Source: Planctomycetota bacterium
Lineage (GTDB): Bacteria > Planctomycetota > UBA8742 > UBA2392
Assembly: GCA_025993795.1 (NCBI GenBank)
Contig: JAMQHL010000008.1
Location: 1-49,270 of the forward strand
Direction of reading: 5' to 3'
DNA length: 49,270 bases
Shown: one piece after another, positions 37,388 to 46,268 of the stretch
How the letters are laid out: each line of letters opens with the position of its first letter
How positions within the stretch are numbered: the stretch's first letter is position 1
Notes under the pieces: generated by a model
The model's input: the letters and a program-made list of their open reading frames with translations, nothing else
Told to the model about the DNA's origin: nothing
Database searches by the model: none
Program-made: the position numbers and the translations under genes

Positions 37388-38443
37388 ATGCCCCTTACGC
37401 TTGAACAACAATTGATTCTGCACGCCTGGGTGGATGGCGAGTGCTCAAGTGCCGAAGCCTCCCTTGCCACGGAGCTGCTGGAGTCGCCTCAAACAGCTCC
37501 TCAAGCGCGCGCTTACTTGCGCGACGTGCGCCGCCTGCGACAGATTGTTGCCGGCTGCTGCGCGCAGAGCGCCCCCCATGGCCTGCACACCCGCATACTT
37601 GCCTCAATCAACGCCGAACCCCGAGGCCGTGTTTACCGTCCGCGCTTTGGTGCGCTGCTTGCGGCGGCAGCCGCAGCGCTGCTGATCGGCGTGGGCGTCG
37701 CTTTCAGCGCCGGCGTGTTTACCAGCGAGGCTCCGGCTGGTTCCCAGCTTGCTGCTGAACTTGCACAGCCCCGCACGCATCACGAGATCGGGGGGCAGCA
37801 ACCGGCGCCTGACCGGAAGCTCGAGCCGCTGATTCTCTCGCAGCTGCCACGCGAAACTGCCGGTAGTCCGGGTGATCCAGCCCAATCTGAAGCGTCCAGC
37901 GCCGCGCGAACGTTCGTGCGACTTGACCGCGGTGCGGGGGACGCGCCCTGCGAAGTCCTGGTCGATTTCGCGCGCAGCGGCGGCAGTACCGTGAGCCAGG
38001 TCTACTCGGACCTGATGATGCTGGCGGCGCTTCATGGGGAAGCCGAGCTGGTTGAGTCGCGGCCTGACCCTGACTTTCCCGGTCACGACTTCGGCGCGTA
38101 CGAATGCGTCAGCCTTACCGTGAGCGAACGACGATTGCCCGAGTTGCTGTACTCGGTCAATGCAATGACGACCAGCCAGAACTATGGCCTGCTATGGATC
38201 CCGGCTGACTTGCGCCAGACAGCCGACGCAGTTGCAGCACGCGCCGAAGTTCTGTGCCAGACCAAGACCGGAAAGCCAACGCTGCGCACCTGGATGCCCC
38301 TGGCAATGCAGGAAGCAGCGGGCCGTGGCGAGGACGCGCCCACAATCAATGACGCCAATGAGAGGGGGACATGGGCCGGGAATGGCTATGCGGCTCTTCC
38401 GGGGTCAGATCGTAAGATGTTGATATATATCAAGTTACGCTGA
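37388..38443 (+). CDS. Anti-sigma-factor-like membrane protein (paralogue A)
   Basis: A 351-residue protein. The N-terminus (LEQQLILHAWVDGECSSAEASLATELLE) resembles an anti-sigma domain without a zinc site. One transmembrane helix follows (FGALLAAAAAALLIGVGVAFSAGVF), then a Pro/Ala-rich linker and a folded domain of ~120 residues (ECVSLTVSERRLPELLYSVNAM). The ATG at 37388 is preferred because it puts the start 9 residues before the conserved AWxDGE, as in the next gene; ATGs at 37346 and 37379 are alternatives. It follows the sensor cyclase on the same strand. The sigma factor it might bind is not evident; the divergent ECF sigma at 33516 is a candidate. Confidence 0.7.
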   Translation: MPLTLEQQLILHAWVDGECSSAEASLATELLESPQTAPQARAYLRDVRRLRQIVAGCCAQSAPHGLHTRILASINAEPRGRVYRPRFGALLAAAAAALLIGVGVAFSAGVFTSEAPAGSQLAAELAQPRTHHEIGGQQPAPDRKLEPLILSQLPRETAGSPGDPAQSEASSAARTFVRLDRGAGDAPCEVLVDFARSGGSTVSQVYSDLMMLAALHGEAELVESRPDPDFPGHDFGAYECVSLTVSERRLPELLYSVNAMTTSQNYGLLWIPADLRQTADAVAARAEVLCQTKTGKPTLRTWMPLAMQEAAGRGEDAPTINDANERGTWAGNGYAALPGSDRKMLIYIKLR

Positions 38444-38558
38444 GCTCCCTGGTGACTGGCAACACCAGCAGTCAAAGCGGGAACCAGATTCGCTGCGGCC
38501 GCATCCAATGGTCAGGAAGCGCGGGTGAAACAAACCGCGACAGGAGTATGGTGAACAG

Positions 38559-40028
38559 ATGCAGCCCTTGAACGAACAACATCGCGAGCTTCTGAGCGCA
38601 TGGCTTGACGGCGAACTGACCGCCGCCGAGTTGGCTGCCATCAAGGACCTGCTGCAGCGCGACGACGCCAAGGCCTACATTGCAGAGCTTGAACAGACGC
38701 GCATGCTGGTGACCCGCCACGCAATGGTGAAGGCGCCAGCCGACCTGGCAACACGCGTGCTTGCCCGTATCGGCGAAGGCTCCGGCGGGGCCGGGCGTGT
38801 GGCCGCGATTCATCAACTACCGACAGCCACTTGGCGCACACCCTTGTATGCGATTGCAGCCGCGCTGTTGGTTGCATTGGGCATCATGTTTGGCCCGGCA
38901 CTTGTCAGTCCCAAACCAGAAGCGCCACGCGACGTGGCGCGCGAAGTGATTGACCAGAACAGCCAGCGTGGCTCTGCTGGCGCGACGGCGGACAAGCCGG
39001 CAGGTACTGAGTCTGATTTTGAGGGCACAGACGCCGAAGAAATGCTGCGCCGCGCAACCGACGACTTGAGGTTGAAGCGGGACGGCACGAACGGCGACAA
39101 TTGGGGCAAAGAAGACGAAGTGAGCAACGACCCCGCCGAAGTGGCCAAGACGTCACGCGGCGCCAGGCCAGCCACCGGCGCGCCGGCTAATTCGACGGCG
39201 CCTTCGGCGCCGGCGGACAACGAGCTTCGCGAAAATGCAAAGACGGGCAAGAATGGCAGCGACAGAAAGGTCGGCGGAACAGCAGAGGGGCAAGAGACTG
39301 AGCGTGATGAAGACCAGTACGACGGCGCAAACGCCGGCCACGACGAGCCGGCGCCGAAAACCAAAGGCGACGGCAAGAAGCTTGAAGGCCGGGCTGAGGG
39401 CGCAGAGAGCAAAGACGCCAGCAAAGGCGCCAAAGACGAGAAGCACGACGACTCGGCCTCCAGCGACGCCGACACCGGCGAGAAGCTCGGGAGAGCCCGC
39501 CGCGTTGCCGACAAGGGCGGCGAGGACACCGGTGGTGGTTCCGGCGGCAGCGCCGGCAAGGTCGCAGGCGGAGCTGGCGACAGGGGCCAGCCGCAGGCCG
39601 AAGGGGCAACCGAAAAGCGAGCCGACGAGCAAGGGGCAACGCCGAAGCCGGCACCGCAACCAGGCGAGGATGCGGCGGCTGATGCTGGCGCACAAATCGT
39701 GGTGCTGAAAGCAGAAGAGGCACTGGCCGCCCAGAATGACGTACTCTGGATCGCAAGCCTGTACGGCGCCGCGACCCTGAAAGATGAAGGCGCGGGCACC
39801 GAAAGCGTCAGCGTAGACCTGCCGGAGGACCAGCTGGACGCGCTGCTTAAGGCAATTCGCCGGCTTGCCGGTGACCAGGACTACGCCACGCTTGAAGCGC
39901 CGGGCGTCGAAGGCGAGGAGCCGGCTGCCAATGACGGCAGGATTTCAGGGTACTTGCCGGGCAAAGAGCCGGAGCGGAACCACCAGGCCCAGCAGCGCAC
40001 GGTGCGTCTGATCGTGAAGTTCAAGTAA
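38559..40028 (+). CDS. Anti-sigma-factor-like membrane protein with long disordered region (paralogue B)
   Basis: A 489-residue protein with the same N-terminal start as the preceding gene (LNEQHRELLSAWLDGELTAAEL), a transmembrane helix (LYAIAAALLVALGIMFGPALV, ~88-108), then ~230 residues of K/E/D/G/A-rich low-complexity sequence (KTSRGARPATGAP, GEKLGRARRVADKGG) and a C-terminal folded domain (VSVDLPEDQLDALLKAIRRLAGDQ) similar in pattern to paralogue A. AGGAG lies 11 nt before the ATG. The disordered region may span the periplasm. Likely a tandem duplicate of its neighbour with an expanded linker. Confidence 0.75.
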   Translation: MQPLNEQHRELLSAWLDGELTAAELAAIKDLLQRDDAKAYIAELEQTRMLVTRHAMVKAPADLATRVLARIGEGSGGAGRVAAIHQLPTATWRTPLYAIAAALLVALGIMFGPALVSPKPEAPRDVAREVIDQNSQRGSAGATADKPAGTESDFEGTDAEEMLRRATDDLRLKRDGTNGDNWGKEDEVSNDPAEVAKTSRGARPATGAPANSTAPSAPADNELRENAKTGKNGSDRKVGGTAEGQETERDEDQYDGANAGHDEPAPKTKGDGKKLEGRAEGAESKDASKGAKDEKHDDSASSDADTGEKLGRARRVADKGGEDTGGGSGGSAGKVAGGAGDRGQPQAEGATEKRADEQGATPKPAPQPGEDAAADAGAQIVVLKAEEALAAQNDVLWIASLYGAATLKDEGAGTESVSVDLPEDQLDALLKAIRRLAGDQDYATLEAPGVEGEEPAANDGRISGYLPGKEPERNHQAQQRTVRLIVKFK

Positions 40029-40110
40029 GCGCGCATCGCCCTGCTTTTCCATTGCAGGTTCGAGTAACCACAGCCTTCCCCGCAGGCAGTCCGCGCGGCA
40101 CACTTGCGCC

Positions 40111-43100
40111 GTGGACCCCGTTGACCCTCGGAAGTTTGACTGGCCGATCCCGGAGCCTGACAGCGCTGAAGAGATGGCGCTTTCAGCCGACGAATCATTG
40201 CAGAAGGCCGCAGAAGGCCTGAGTGTTGATTTGAACCGCCTGCCCGCGCCGCTGTCGCAAGGTTTTGCTGAGCTGCTGGCCGAGTGCTTTGACGACTCGC
40301 CCTCTCCCAGTGAATCCGTGTATGCGATTGAGCGCATGTTCGCGGCCGCACCGGCTGCGGTGGCCGATTTCGTAAGCGGCGCGTTGCTGTCGCCTCGCGC
40401 CTTTCGCCGCTTGTTCACGTTGCTTGGGCACTCCCGCGTGCTGGGGCGCTTTCTGCTGATGCATGGCTGGCGGGAGTTTCTGCAGCTCAGTGACGCGCAG
40501 CTTGCGGTGCCGATCACGAAAGCCGAAGTCATGGCGGCCACACGCGCCCGCATCGCCGGGGGCGAAGATGTTCGTTCCGCATTGCGCATTGCCCACTACA
40601 TGTCCGCGCTGCGCGTCCTGTACCGCGAAGCCGTCCTGCAACGCCCGATTGAAGAAACCGGCGCCGAGATCAGCGCGATGGCCGATGCTGCTCTCGAGGT
40701 GGCGCTGGAGCATTCACGGCGCGAACTGTCAGAACAGCGGGGGCTGATGGCCGCCGCTGACTTCCGGTTCTGCGTGGTCGCAATGGGCAAGCTGGGCGCA
40801 AACGAACTGAACTATTCGTCCGACATCGACCTGATGTTCCTGTACGACGGCGACGGTCCTGAGCGCATGGGCGCGCAAGCCTATGCCGTGCGCCTGGCAG
40901 AGGCGCTGATCCCGCTGCTGGATGACGCCACCGAGCACGGCCGCGTGTTTCGCGTGGACACCAGGCTGCGACCCGAGGGCAAACGCGGCCGGCTGGCCCG
41001 CAGCCTGCAGGGTACGCTGGATTACTACTTCAGCTTCGGCACGACGCTTGAGCGCCAGGCGCTGATCAAGGCCCGGGCCGCAGCGGGCGACGTGGCGCTG
41101 GGCCAGGAGATGGTGGAAAAGCTGCAGCCATGGATCTTCCGGAAGTACCTGACCGTCGAAGAGATCAACCAGATCCAGGCCCTGAAACGCAGCATCGAGC
41201 AGCGTACCGGCGACCGGGCCGAGCAGTTCACAGACGTGAAGACCGGGTTTGGCGGCATCCGCGACATTGAGTTCGTCACGCAGTTCCTGCAACTGCTGAA
41301 CGGCGGGCGCATTGAGGGCGTGCGACGCGCGGCAACGCTGCCTGCCCTCGACGCGCTGGCGCGCCAGGGCGTGCTGAACCCGCACGAGGCGCTGGAACTG
41401 GCAGACGCCTATCGCTTTCTGCGCGCCGTTGAGCACCGCCTGCAACTGTGGGAAGGCGCGCAGACGCACACCCTGCCTGCGCACGGCAACGCGCTGGTAC
41501 GCATCGGCCGCGCGCTGGGCCTGCGCGGCCCGCGACCGATGGACCCGGCCCGGCGCCTCGTGCATGCGTTGCAGAAACACACGTTGCGCTCGCGCGGGCT
41601 GATGGTGCGCCTGTTTGCGGGGCTGTTTGACTCGCACCGTTCGCCGGCAGAAAGCGAGCTGGTGCTGGACCGCGAAATGGGCGATGAGCAGGCGGCGGCC
41701 ATACTGAAGCCGTATGGGTTCATCGACCCGGCAGGCGCATTCCGCGCAATTCGAGAGCTTGCGGAAGAGACGCAGGAAAATCGCCTGTACGGGCCGCGTG
41801 CGCGGAAGTACCTGGCCAGCATGATGCCGGCGCTGTTGGATTTCTGCGGCAAGTCGCCCCAGCCCGACTTCACACTGCTGAACTTTGAGCGCATCTGCGC
41901 CAACCTCGGCGCCAAGACCGTGTTGTTTGAACTGGTTGCAGAAGACCCGCGGGCCCTGGCCATCTTTGGCAGCATTGCCGCGCAGTCGCAGTGGCTTACC
42001 GACATTCTGGCGCGGCGCCCCGGGCTGGTCGATGAGTTTATTGACGGCCTGCAGACCTTTACCGCGCTCGACAAGCAGCGGCTGCGCGACGACCTGCACA
42101 GCCGCGTTGCCTTTGCCCAGGACGCTACCGATGCCCTGTTCTGGCAGCGTGACGTTGAGCTGCTGCGCATCGGCCTGTTTGACGTCAACGGCCGCACGCC
42201 GCTGCCGGAGACACTGCGCGAACTGGCGGCCCTGGCGGATGTATTGCTTGAGTTCGCGCTGGGCAACGCGCTTGCGAGCGAACTCGGCCGAGAACCAGGG
42301 CTGGATGAAGTGAGTGCCCGCGACCACTTTGTCGTCATTGCGATGGGCAAGCTGGGCGCCGGGGCCATGAACTATGCCAGTGACCTTGACCTGGTGTTCG
42401 CCTACGACCCCGCCGCATTCCCCGACGCCGGCGCCGCGCAGTCCTTTTACGTGCGGCTTGCTCGGCGCCTGCGTGACCTGCTTTCCCAGAGCGGCGAACG
42501 CGGCAAGCTGTATGACGTGGACCTGAGGCTGCGGCCGCGCGGCAAGAGCAGCCCGCTTGCCGTGACGCTGGACGAGCTCGAGAAGTATCTGCGACACGAT
42601 GCCGGATACTGGGAACGCATCGCGACCACGCGGGCACGTGTTCTTGACACGTCAACTTCTGCGGGCAAGCGCGCCAATGCAATTCTGGACGCCTTCGTGT
42701 TTGGCGCGCCCGGCGACGTGCAGGCGACGCTGGACATGCGGGCCCGGCTGGAATCCCAGGCACCAACCGGCGGCCTCAAGCGCGGGCGCGGCGGCACGCT
42801 CGACATCGAGTTTCTGCTTGCGCATCTGCAGATTGTGCACGGCCTGCGTGAGCCGGGCCTGTGGGAGGCACTTGAGCAGCTTGCGGCGCGCGGCGTCATG
42901 GATGTCGCAGACGAAGATGCGATCGCGGGCACCTACGCATTTCAGCGCCAGGTCGTCAACCGGCTGCAGATTCTTGACGGCGTGTCCCGGCACGACCTGC
43001 CGCAGGGAGACGCGCTTGAAGTTTTCGCGCGGCGCATGGGCTATCAGGCAGGCATGGCATCGGGCGCGGCCCGGCAGTTGAGCGAAGAGATGGAGTGGCA

Positions 43101-43143
43101 CCGCGCCAACGCCCGCAGGATGTTTGAGAAGTACGTGCGCTGA
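40111..43143 (+). CDS. glnE: Glutamine synthetase adenylyltransferase / deadenylase
   Basis: A 1010-residue bifunctional enzyme that adds and removes AMP on glutamine synthetase in nitrogen control. Two nucleotidyltransferase domains are clear: GKLGANELNYSSDIDLMFLY (N-terminal, deadenylating) and GKLGAGAMNYASDLDLVFAY (C-terminal, adenylating), each with the paired metal-binding aspartates. Also present are FGGIRDIEFVTQFLQL, GRVFRVDTRLRPEGKRG, VDLRLRPRGKSSPL and GTLDIEFLLAHLQ. Slightly longer than the E. coli protein (~946). The start is the GTG at 40111 with no clear ribosome site; the next in-frame Met is ~22 codons later. glnA and glnB are not in the window. Confidence 0.95.
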   Translation: MDPVDPRKFDWPIPEPDSAEEMALSADESLQKAAEGLSVDLNRLPAPLSQGFAELLAECFDDSPSPSESVYAIERMFAAAPAAVADFVSGALLSPRAFRRLFTLLGHSRVLGRFLLMHGWREFLQLSDAQLAVPITKAEVMAATRARIAGGEDVRSALRIAHYMSALRVLYREAVLQRPIEETGAEISAMADAALEVALEHSRRELSEQRGLMAAADFRFCVVAMGKLGANELNYSSDIDLMFLYDGDGPERMGAQAYAVRLAEALIPLLDDATEHGRVFRVDTRLRPEGKRGRLARSLQGTLDYYFSFGTTLERQALIKARAAAGDVALGQEMVEKLQPWIFRKYLTVEEINQIQALKRSIEQRTGDRAEQFTDVKTGFGGIRDIEFVTQFLQLLNGGRIEGVRRAATLPALDALARQGVLNPHEALELADAYRFLRAVEHRLQLWEGAQTHTLPAHGNALVRIGRALGLRGPRPMDPARRLVHALQKHTLRSRGLMVRLFAGLFDSHRSPAESELVLDREMGDEQAAAILKPYGFIDPAGAFRAIRELAEETQENRLYGPRARKYLASMMPALLDFCGKSPQPDFTLLNFERICANLGAKTVLFELVAEDPRALAIFGSIAAQSQWLTDILARRPGLVDEFIDGLQTFTALDKQRLRDDLHSRVAFAQDATDALFWQRDVELLRIGLFDVNGRTPLPETLRELAALADVLLEFALGNALASELGREPGLDEVSARDHFVVIAMGKLGAGAMNYASDLDLVFAYDPAAFPDAGAAQSFYVRLARRLRDLLSQSGERGKLYDVDLRLRPRGKSSPLAVTLDELEKYLRHDAGYWERIATTRARVLDTSTSAGKRANAILDAFVFGAPGDVQATLDMRARLESQAPTGGLKRGRGGTLDIEFLLAHLQIVHGLREPGLWEALEQLAARGVMDVADEDAIAGTYAFQRQVVNRLQILDGVSRHDLPQGDALEVFARRMGYQAGMASGAARQLSEEMEWHRANARRMFEKYVR

Positions 43144-43148
43144 ACGCG

Positions 43149-43910
43149 CTATGGAATCTGCAGCGATTCACCCTCACGCAGCGATGCAGGCTGGCCTTTG
43201 GCATCCAGCAGCGTGACCTGCACAACTTCGTGGCGACCTGTGGGAAGCCTGAAGTCCAACTCAATTGGACGCCCCGCAAGGTCGGTAAGCGCCGTGCCAT
43301 CGACCGTTGTCAGCGCCTCGTGCTGGGTTTCCAGCGCTTCGCTGCTGGTCAGCGATATCCGCACCAGCGTCGGGCCAAGCCGGAAGTCGGCGACGCCATC
43401 AAGCTCGTCCACCCAGGCCAGGTCACCGATCTTCTCGCCTTCCTTGTGCACAAAGCGTGCAGAGACTCTCTTGCCGCCCTTGTACAGGACAACCTCAAAT
43501 AGCGCGCGGTCCAACGAGCCGCCCAGCAGGGTAACCCGCGCGCTGCCACCCACCGTGACCTCAATGCTCTGCGAGATCTCTGACTTCTCGCCCCCGCGCT
43601 GGGTTCGAATTGCGTACACATAGGTCTTGCCGGCGGTCACGTCCTTGTCCACCCACGCCAGAGTCGACGCGTCAAGGTCAGCCGCAATGCTGAACGTGCT
43701 GCCTTCCTTTGTTGAGCGCAGCACATGAATCCGGTGCGGGCGCGGCGTCGCCGGCAACGAAAACGCCAGGCTTACGCTGTCGCCCGTGGCCAGCGCGATC
43801 GGCGCTGCGGGCTTTGGCGGCGCAACCTGACCGGATGTCACACCTCCGGCAAGGAAAACCACGGCCCAGATCAAGACTGCAAGCATCACGAAACAACGCG
43901 TCATGCGCAT
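43149..43910 (-). CDS. Exported fibronectin type III-like protein
   Basis: About 253 residues from the ATG at 43910 (ATG at 43904 and GTG at 43931 are alternatives). Signal peptide (CFVMLAVLIWAVVFLAGGVTSG), then a fibronectin III-like domain (~30-130, with KTYVYAIRTQRGGEKSEIS) and a second beta-rich domain (VARVTLLGG-like start, ending GRHEVVQVTLLDAKGQPASL). No catalytic motif. Its stop is 5 bp from the convergent glnE stop, and it is divergent from mgtE (start 43981). Function unknown; likely a periplasmic or surface protein. Confidence 0.8.
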   Translation of the reverse strand: MRMTRCFVMLAVLIWAVVFLAGGVTSGQVAPPKPAAPIALATGDSVSLAFSLPATPRPHRIHVLRSTKEGSTFSIAADLDASTLAWVDKDVTAGKTYVYAIRTQRGGEKSEISQSIEVTVGGSARVTLLGGSLDRALFEVVLYKGGKRVSARFVHKEGEKIGDLAWVDELDGVADFRLGPTLVRISLTSSEALETQHEALTTVDGTALTDLAGRPIELDFRLPTGRHEVVQVTLLDAKGQPASLREGESLQIP

Positions 43911-43980
43911 GATTGTGGCTTGTCGGCGCACCTTCGGGAATGCCTAATTCCTGCCTTCACCGCCATCACGGAGACGGCCC

Positions 43981-45354
43981 ATGGCTCTGGCGCACCTCAT
44001 TACACCCGAAATTGCCGAGATGCTGCGCTCGGGCGACTTCACGGGCTTCCGGGCGTTGTCGGAAGAATTCCATGCAGCCGACATGGCCGAGATTCTTGAG
44101 TCCGTGCCCAACGACAAACTGCTGGTCGCCTTTCTGGCACTTGCCCACGACCGCCAGTCTGAAGTGTTCGAGTACTTGAACCCCGAGAGCCAGGTTCGCC
44201 TTCTGAACGAGTTTCGTCCTGAGGTGCTCTCTCGCCTGCTGCATGACCTTTCCGACGATTCGCGCACCGAACTGTTCAAGGAGTTGCCCGGCCCTGTCAC
44301 TCGACGGCTGCTGGAAGTGCTTGCCCCCGACGTCCGCAAACAGGCGCTTGCCCTGCTTGGGTATGACGACCACAGCACCGGGCGACTGATGACGCCCGAG
44401 TTTCTGCATATCAACAGCGACGCCACCGCGGCGGATGTGCTGACCAAAGTGCGCCGCTTTGCGGATGAAGTGGAAACTGTGTACGTCATCTACGTCATCG
44501 ACGTCGCACAGCGCCTGATCGGTACCGTGAGCCTGCGCGACGTCGTGATCTCGGCACCAGACCGAAAAGTCAGCGAGTTCATGACCCAGAACATGGTGTT
44601 TGCCAAAGCCAGCGACGACCGCGAACAGGCGCTGGCCCTGCTGCGCGAGTATGACCTGCTGGCGTTGCCTGTCGTGGACTCCAAGGGCCGACTCGTCGGC
44701 ATTGTCACGTTTGACGACCTCAGCGACGTCGCCGAGGAAGAAGCCACCGAAGACATTCTCAAAATGCACGGCGTCGCAACGAAGCTGGATGACTACTTCG
44801 ATGCCGCGGTCCTGAAAAAGTACCGCAGCCGGGTGATCTGGCTTCTCGCGCTTGTGCTGGTGGGTGCCGCGAGTGTGCTGATCCAGCAGGAGTACAACCC
44901 GATTCTCTCGCAACTGCCGCTGCTGGCGGCTTACATCACGCTGCTGGCTGCAAGTTCAGGCAACGTAGGCACGCAAAGCGCAGGCATCCTGATTCGCGCT
45001 GTCAGCACGCCCGAGTTTGACCGCAAACGCCTGCTCAGAATTTTCAGCCTCGAGGTGCTTGTCGGTCTGGGCCTGGCCCTGACCATGGCTGCGGCGGCAT
45101 GCGGGCTGGTGCTTGCGCGTGGCGCCGAGCTGCAATCGCTGGGTGGCCATGAGGTGCACGAAGTCGCGATCATCCTCGGGCTGGCGATGTTTGCCGCCAT
45201 TGTCACCAGCAATACCCTTGGTGCCGCGATTCCGCTGATCATGAAGGCCCTGAGGGTTGACCCTGCCGTCGCCGCCGGACCGTTCATTACCACGGCAGCT
45301 GACATTGTGACGGTGCTGATTTATTTCAACATAGCGGCTGCCATGATCGCGTGA
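43981..45354 (+). CDS. mgtE: MgtE-type magnesium transporter
   Basis: A 457-residue Mg2+ channel/transporter. The N-terminal MgtE_N helical domain (AEILESVPNDKLLVAFLALAHDRQSEVFEYL), two CBS domains (RLMTPEFLHINSDATAADVL and VSEFMTQNMVFAKASDDREQALALL), then five membrane helices with GNVGTQSAGILIRA and DPAVAAGPFITTAADI, the latter carrying the pore aspartate. Length normal for the family. ATG has GGAG 7 nt upstream. The cytosolic domain closes the channel when Mg2+ is high. Its TGA overlaps a GTG of the next frame (GTGA), but the next gene more probably starts at 45459. Confidence 0.95.
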   Translation: MALAHLITPEIAEMLRSGDFTGFRALSEEFHAADMAEILESVPNDKLLVAFLALAHDRQSEVFEYLNPESQVRLLNEFRPEVLSRLLHDLSDDSRTELFKELPGPVTRRLLEVLAPDVRKQALALLGYDDHSTGRLMTPEFLHINSDATAADVLTKVRRFADEVETVYVIYVIDVAQRLIGTVSLRDVVISAPDRKVSEFMTQNMVFAKASDDREQALALLREYDLLALPVVDSKGRLVGIVTFDDLSDVAEEEATEDILKMHGVATKLDDYFDAAVLKKYRSRVIWLLALVLVGAASVLIQQEYNPILSQLPLLAAYITLLAASSGNVGTQSAGILIRAVSTPEFDRKRLLRIFSLEVLVGLGLALTMAAAACGLVLARGAELQSLGGHEVHEVAIILGLAMFAAIVTSNTLGAAIPLIMKALRVDPAVAAGPFITTAADIVTVLIYFNIAAAMIA

Positions 45355-45458
45355 ATCTGGCCCCCGTGGGCTGTCCGGATGCAGCGCCGGCTCGGGATGT
45401 TCTTCTGCCTGGCGTTGGCTCTTTGGCGCGCACGGTCTTGCGGCGCTATAACGCCGCC

Positions 45459-46268
45459 ATGGACAGTTCGCTCAACTTGAAGTCCGCATGGCAAGACGCC
45501 AAAAACTGGCGCGTGCCGCTGATCGTGCTGGCGTTCACCGCCGTCGCACTGACGCTGGTTGAGTACCTGTTTCTCTCGGGCAGCTTTGTGCAGTTCTTTC
45601 CCGCCTTGACCCAGCAGTATGCGCCGGGCGTCTGGTACGGCGCGTGGTCAGCCGCGCCAGCGGGCACGCAGGCGCCATGGTGGGGCGTGCTGGCACCGTG
45701 GGCATGGTGGGTCGCCGGCACGGTCACGTTGTGGGTGATCGCGCCGTGGGCTCTGGCGGCGCTTCTGGGCTTTGACGCGCGCAAGCTCGGCCTGGGCGGT
45801 TGTGGCCTGTTTGGCAAACTGTGGATTTATGGCCTGCTGCTGGCAATCGTGATGGTCGGTGTCTGGTGGGCCAGCACGCGCGACAGCTTCACCCACGTCT
45901 ACCCGTTCGTGAAGCCGCGCTATTGCCAGGAATGGACCTGGGCCTTGCTGCTGACGTGGTGGGGGATGTACGGCGTACAGTTCTTTGCCGTCGAGTTTTT
46001 CTTTCGCGGCTTCCTGCTGTTCACGCTGGAAGAGAAGTTCGGCGTGGGCGCGATTGCGGTAATGATCGTGCCGTATTGCATGATTCACTATCACAAGCCG
46101 ATGCCTGAGGCGCTGGGCGCCATTGTGGCCGGGCTGGTACTGGGGTGGATGGCCCTGAAGACCCGCAGCATATGGGGCGGCGTGCTGGTGCACGTATGCG
46201 TCGCAATCAGTATGGATGCACTCAGCCTGTGGCAACAGGACGCTCTGCCCGCGAGTTTCGGACCATGA
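45459..46268 (+). CDS. CPBP-like integral membrane protease-family protein
   Basis: A 269-residue protein with about seven membrane segments. CPBP (CAAX protease / bacteriocin-processing) features: motif 1 appears as VEFFFRGF, motif 2 near HYHKPMPEALGAIVAGLVLGWM, motif 3 GGVLVHV. Motif 1 is normally EExxxR; here the first Glu is Val, so activity is uncertain. The ATG at 45459 starts where homology begins; a GTG at 45351 overlapping the mgtE stop would add 36 unlikely residues. The stop overlaps the following MFS gene by 4 bp (ATGA). Function in the cell unknown. Confidence 0.75.
   Translation: MDSSLNLKSAWQDAKNWRVPLIVLAFTAVALTLVEYLFLSGSFVQFFPALTQQYAPGVWYGAWSAAPAGTQAPWWGVLAPWAWWVAGTVTLWVIAPWALAALLGFDARKLGLGGCGLFGKLWIYGLLLAIVMVGVWWASTRDSFTHVYPFVKPRYCQEWTWALLLTWWGMYGVQFFAVEFFFRGFLLFTLEEKFGVGAIAVMIVPYCMIHYHKPMPEALGAIVAGLVLGWMALKTRSIWGGVLVHVCVAISMDALSLWQQDALPASFGP

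Noticed and set aside
38813..39799. Ser/Ala/Pro-rich minus-strand frame opposite the disordered anti-sigma-like gene
   Set aside because: Complement of K/E/G-rich codons; no start signal, no family.
40729..42597. 622-codon minus-strand frame opposite glnE
   Set aside because: Antisense shadow of a well-conserved glnE; composition mirrors the codon bias.
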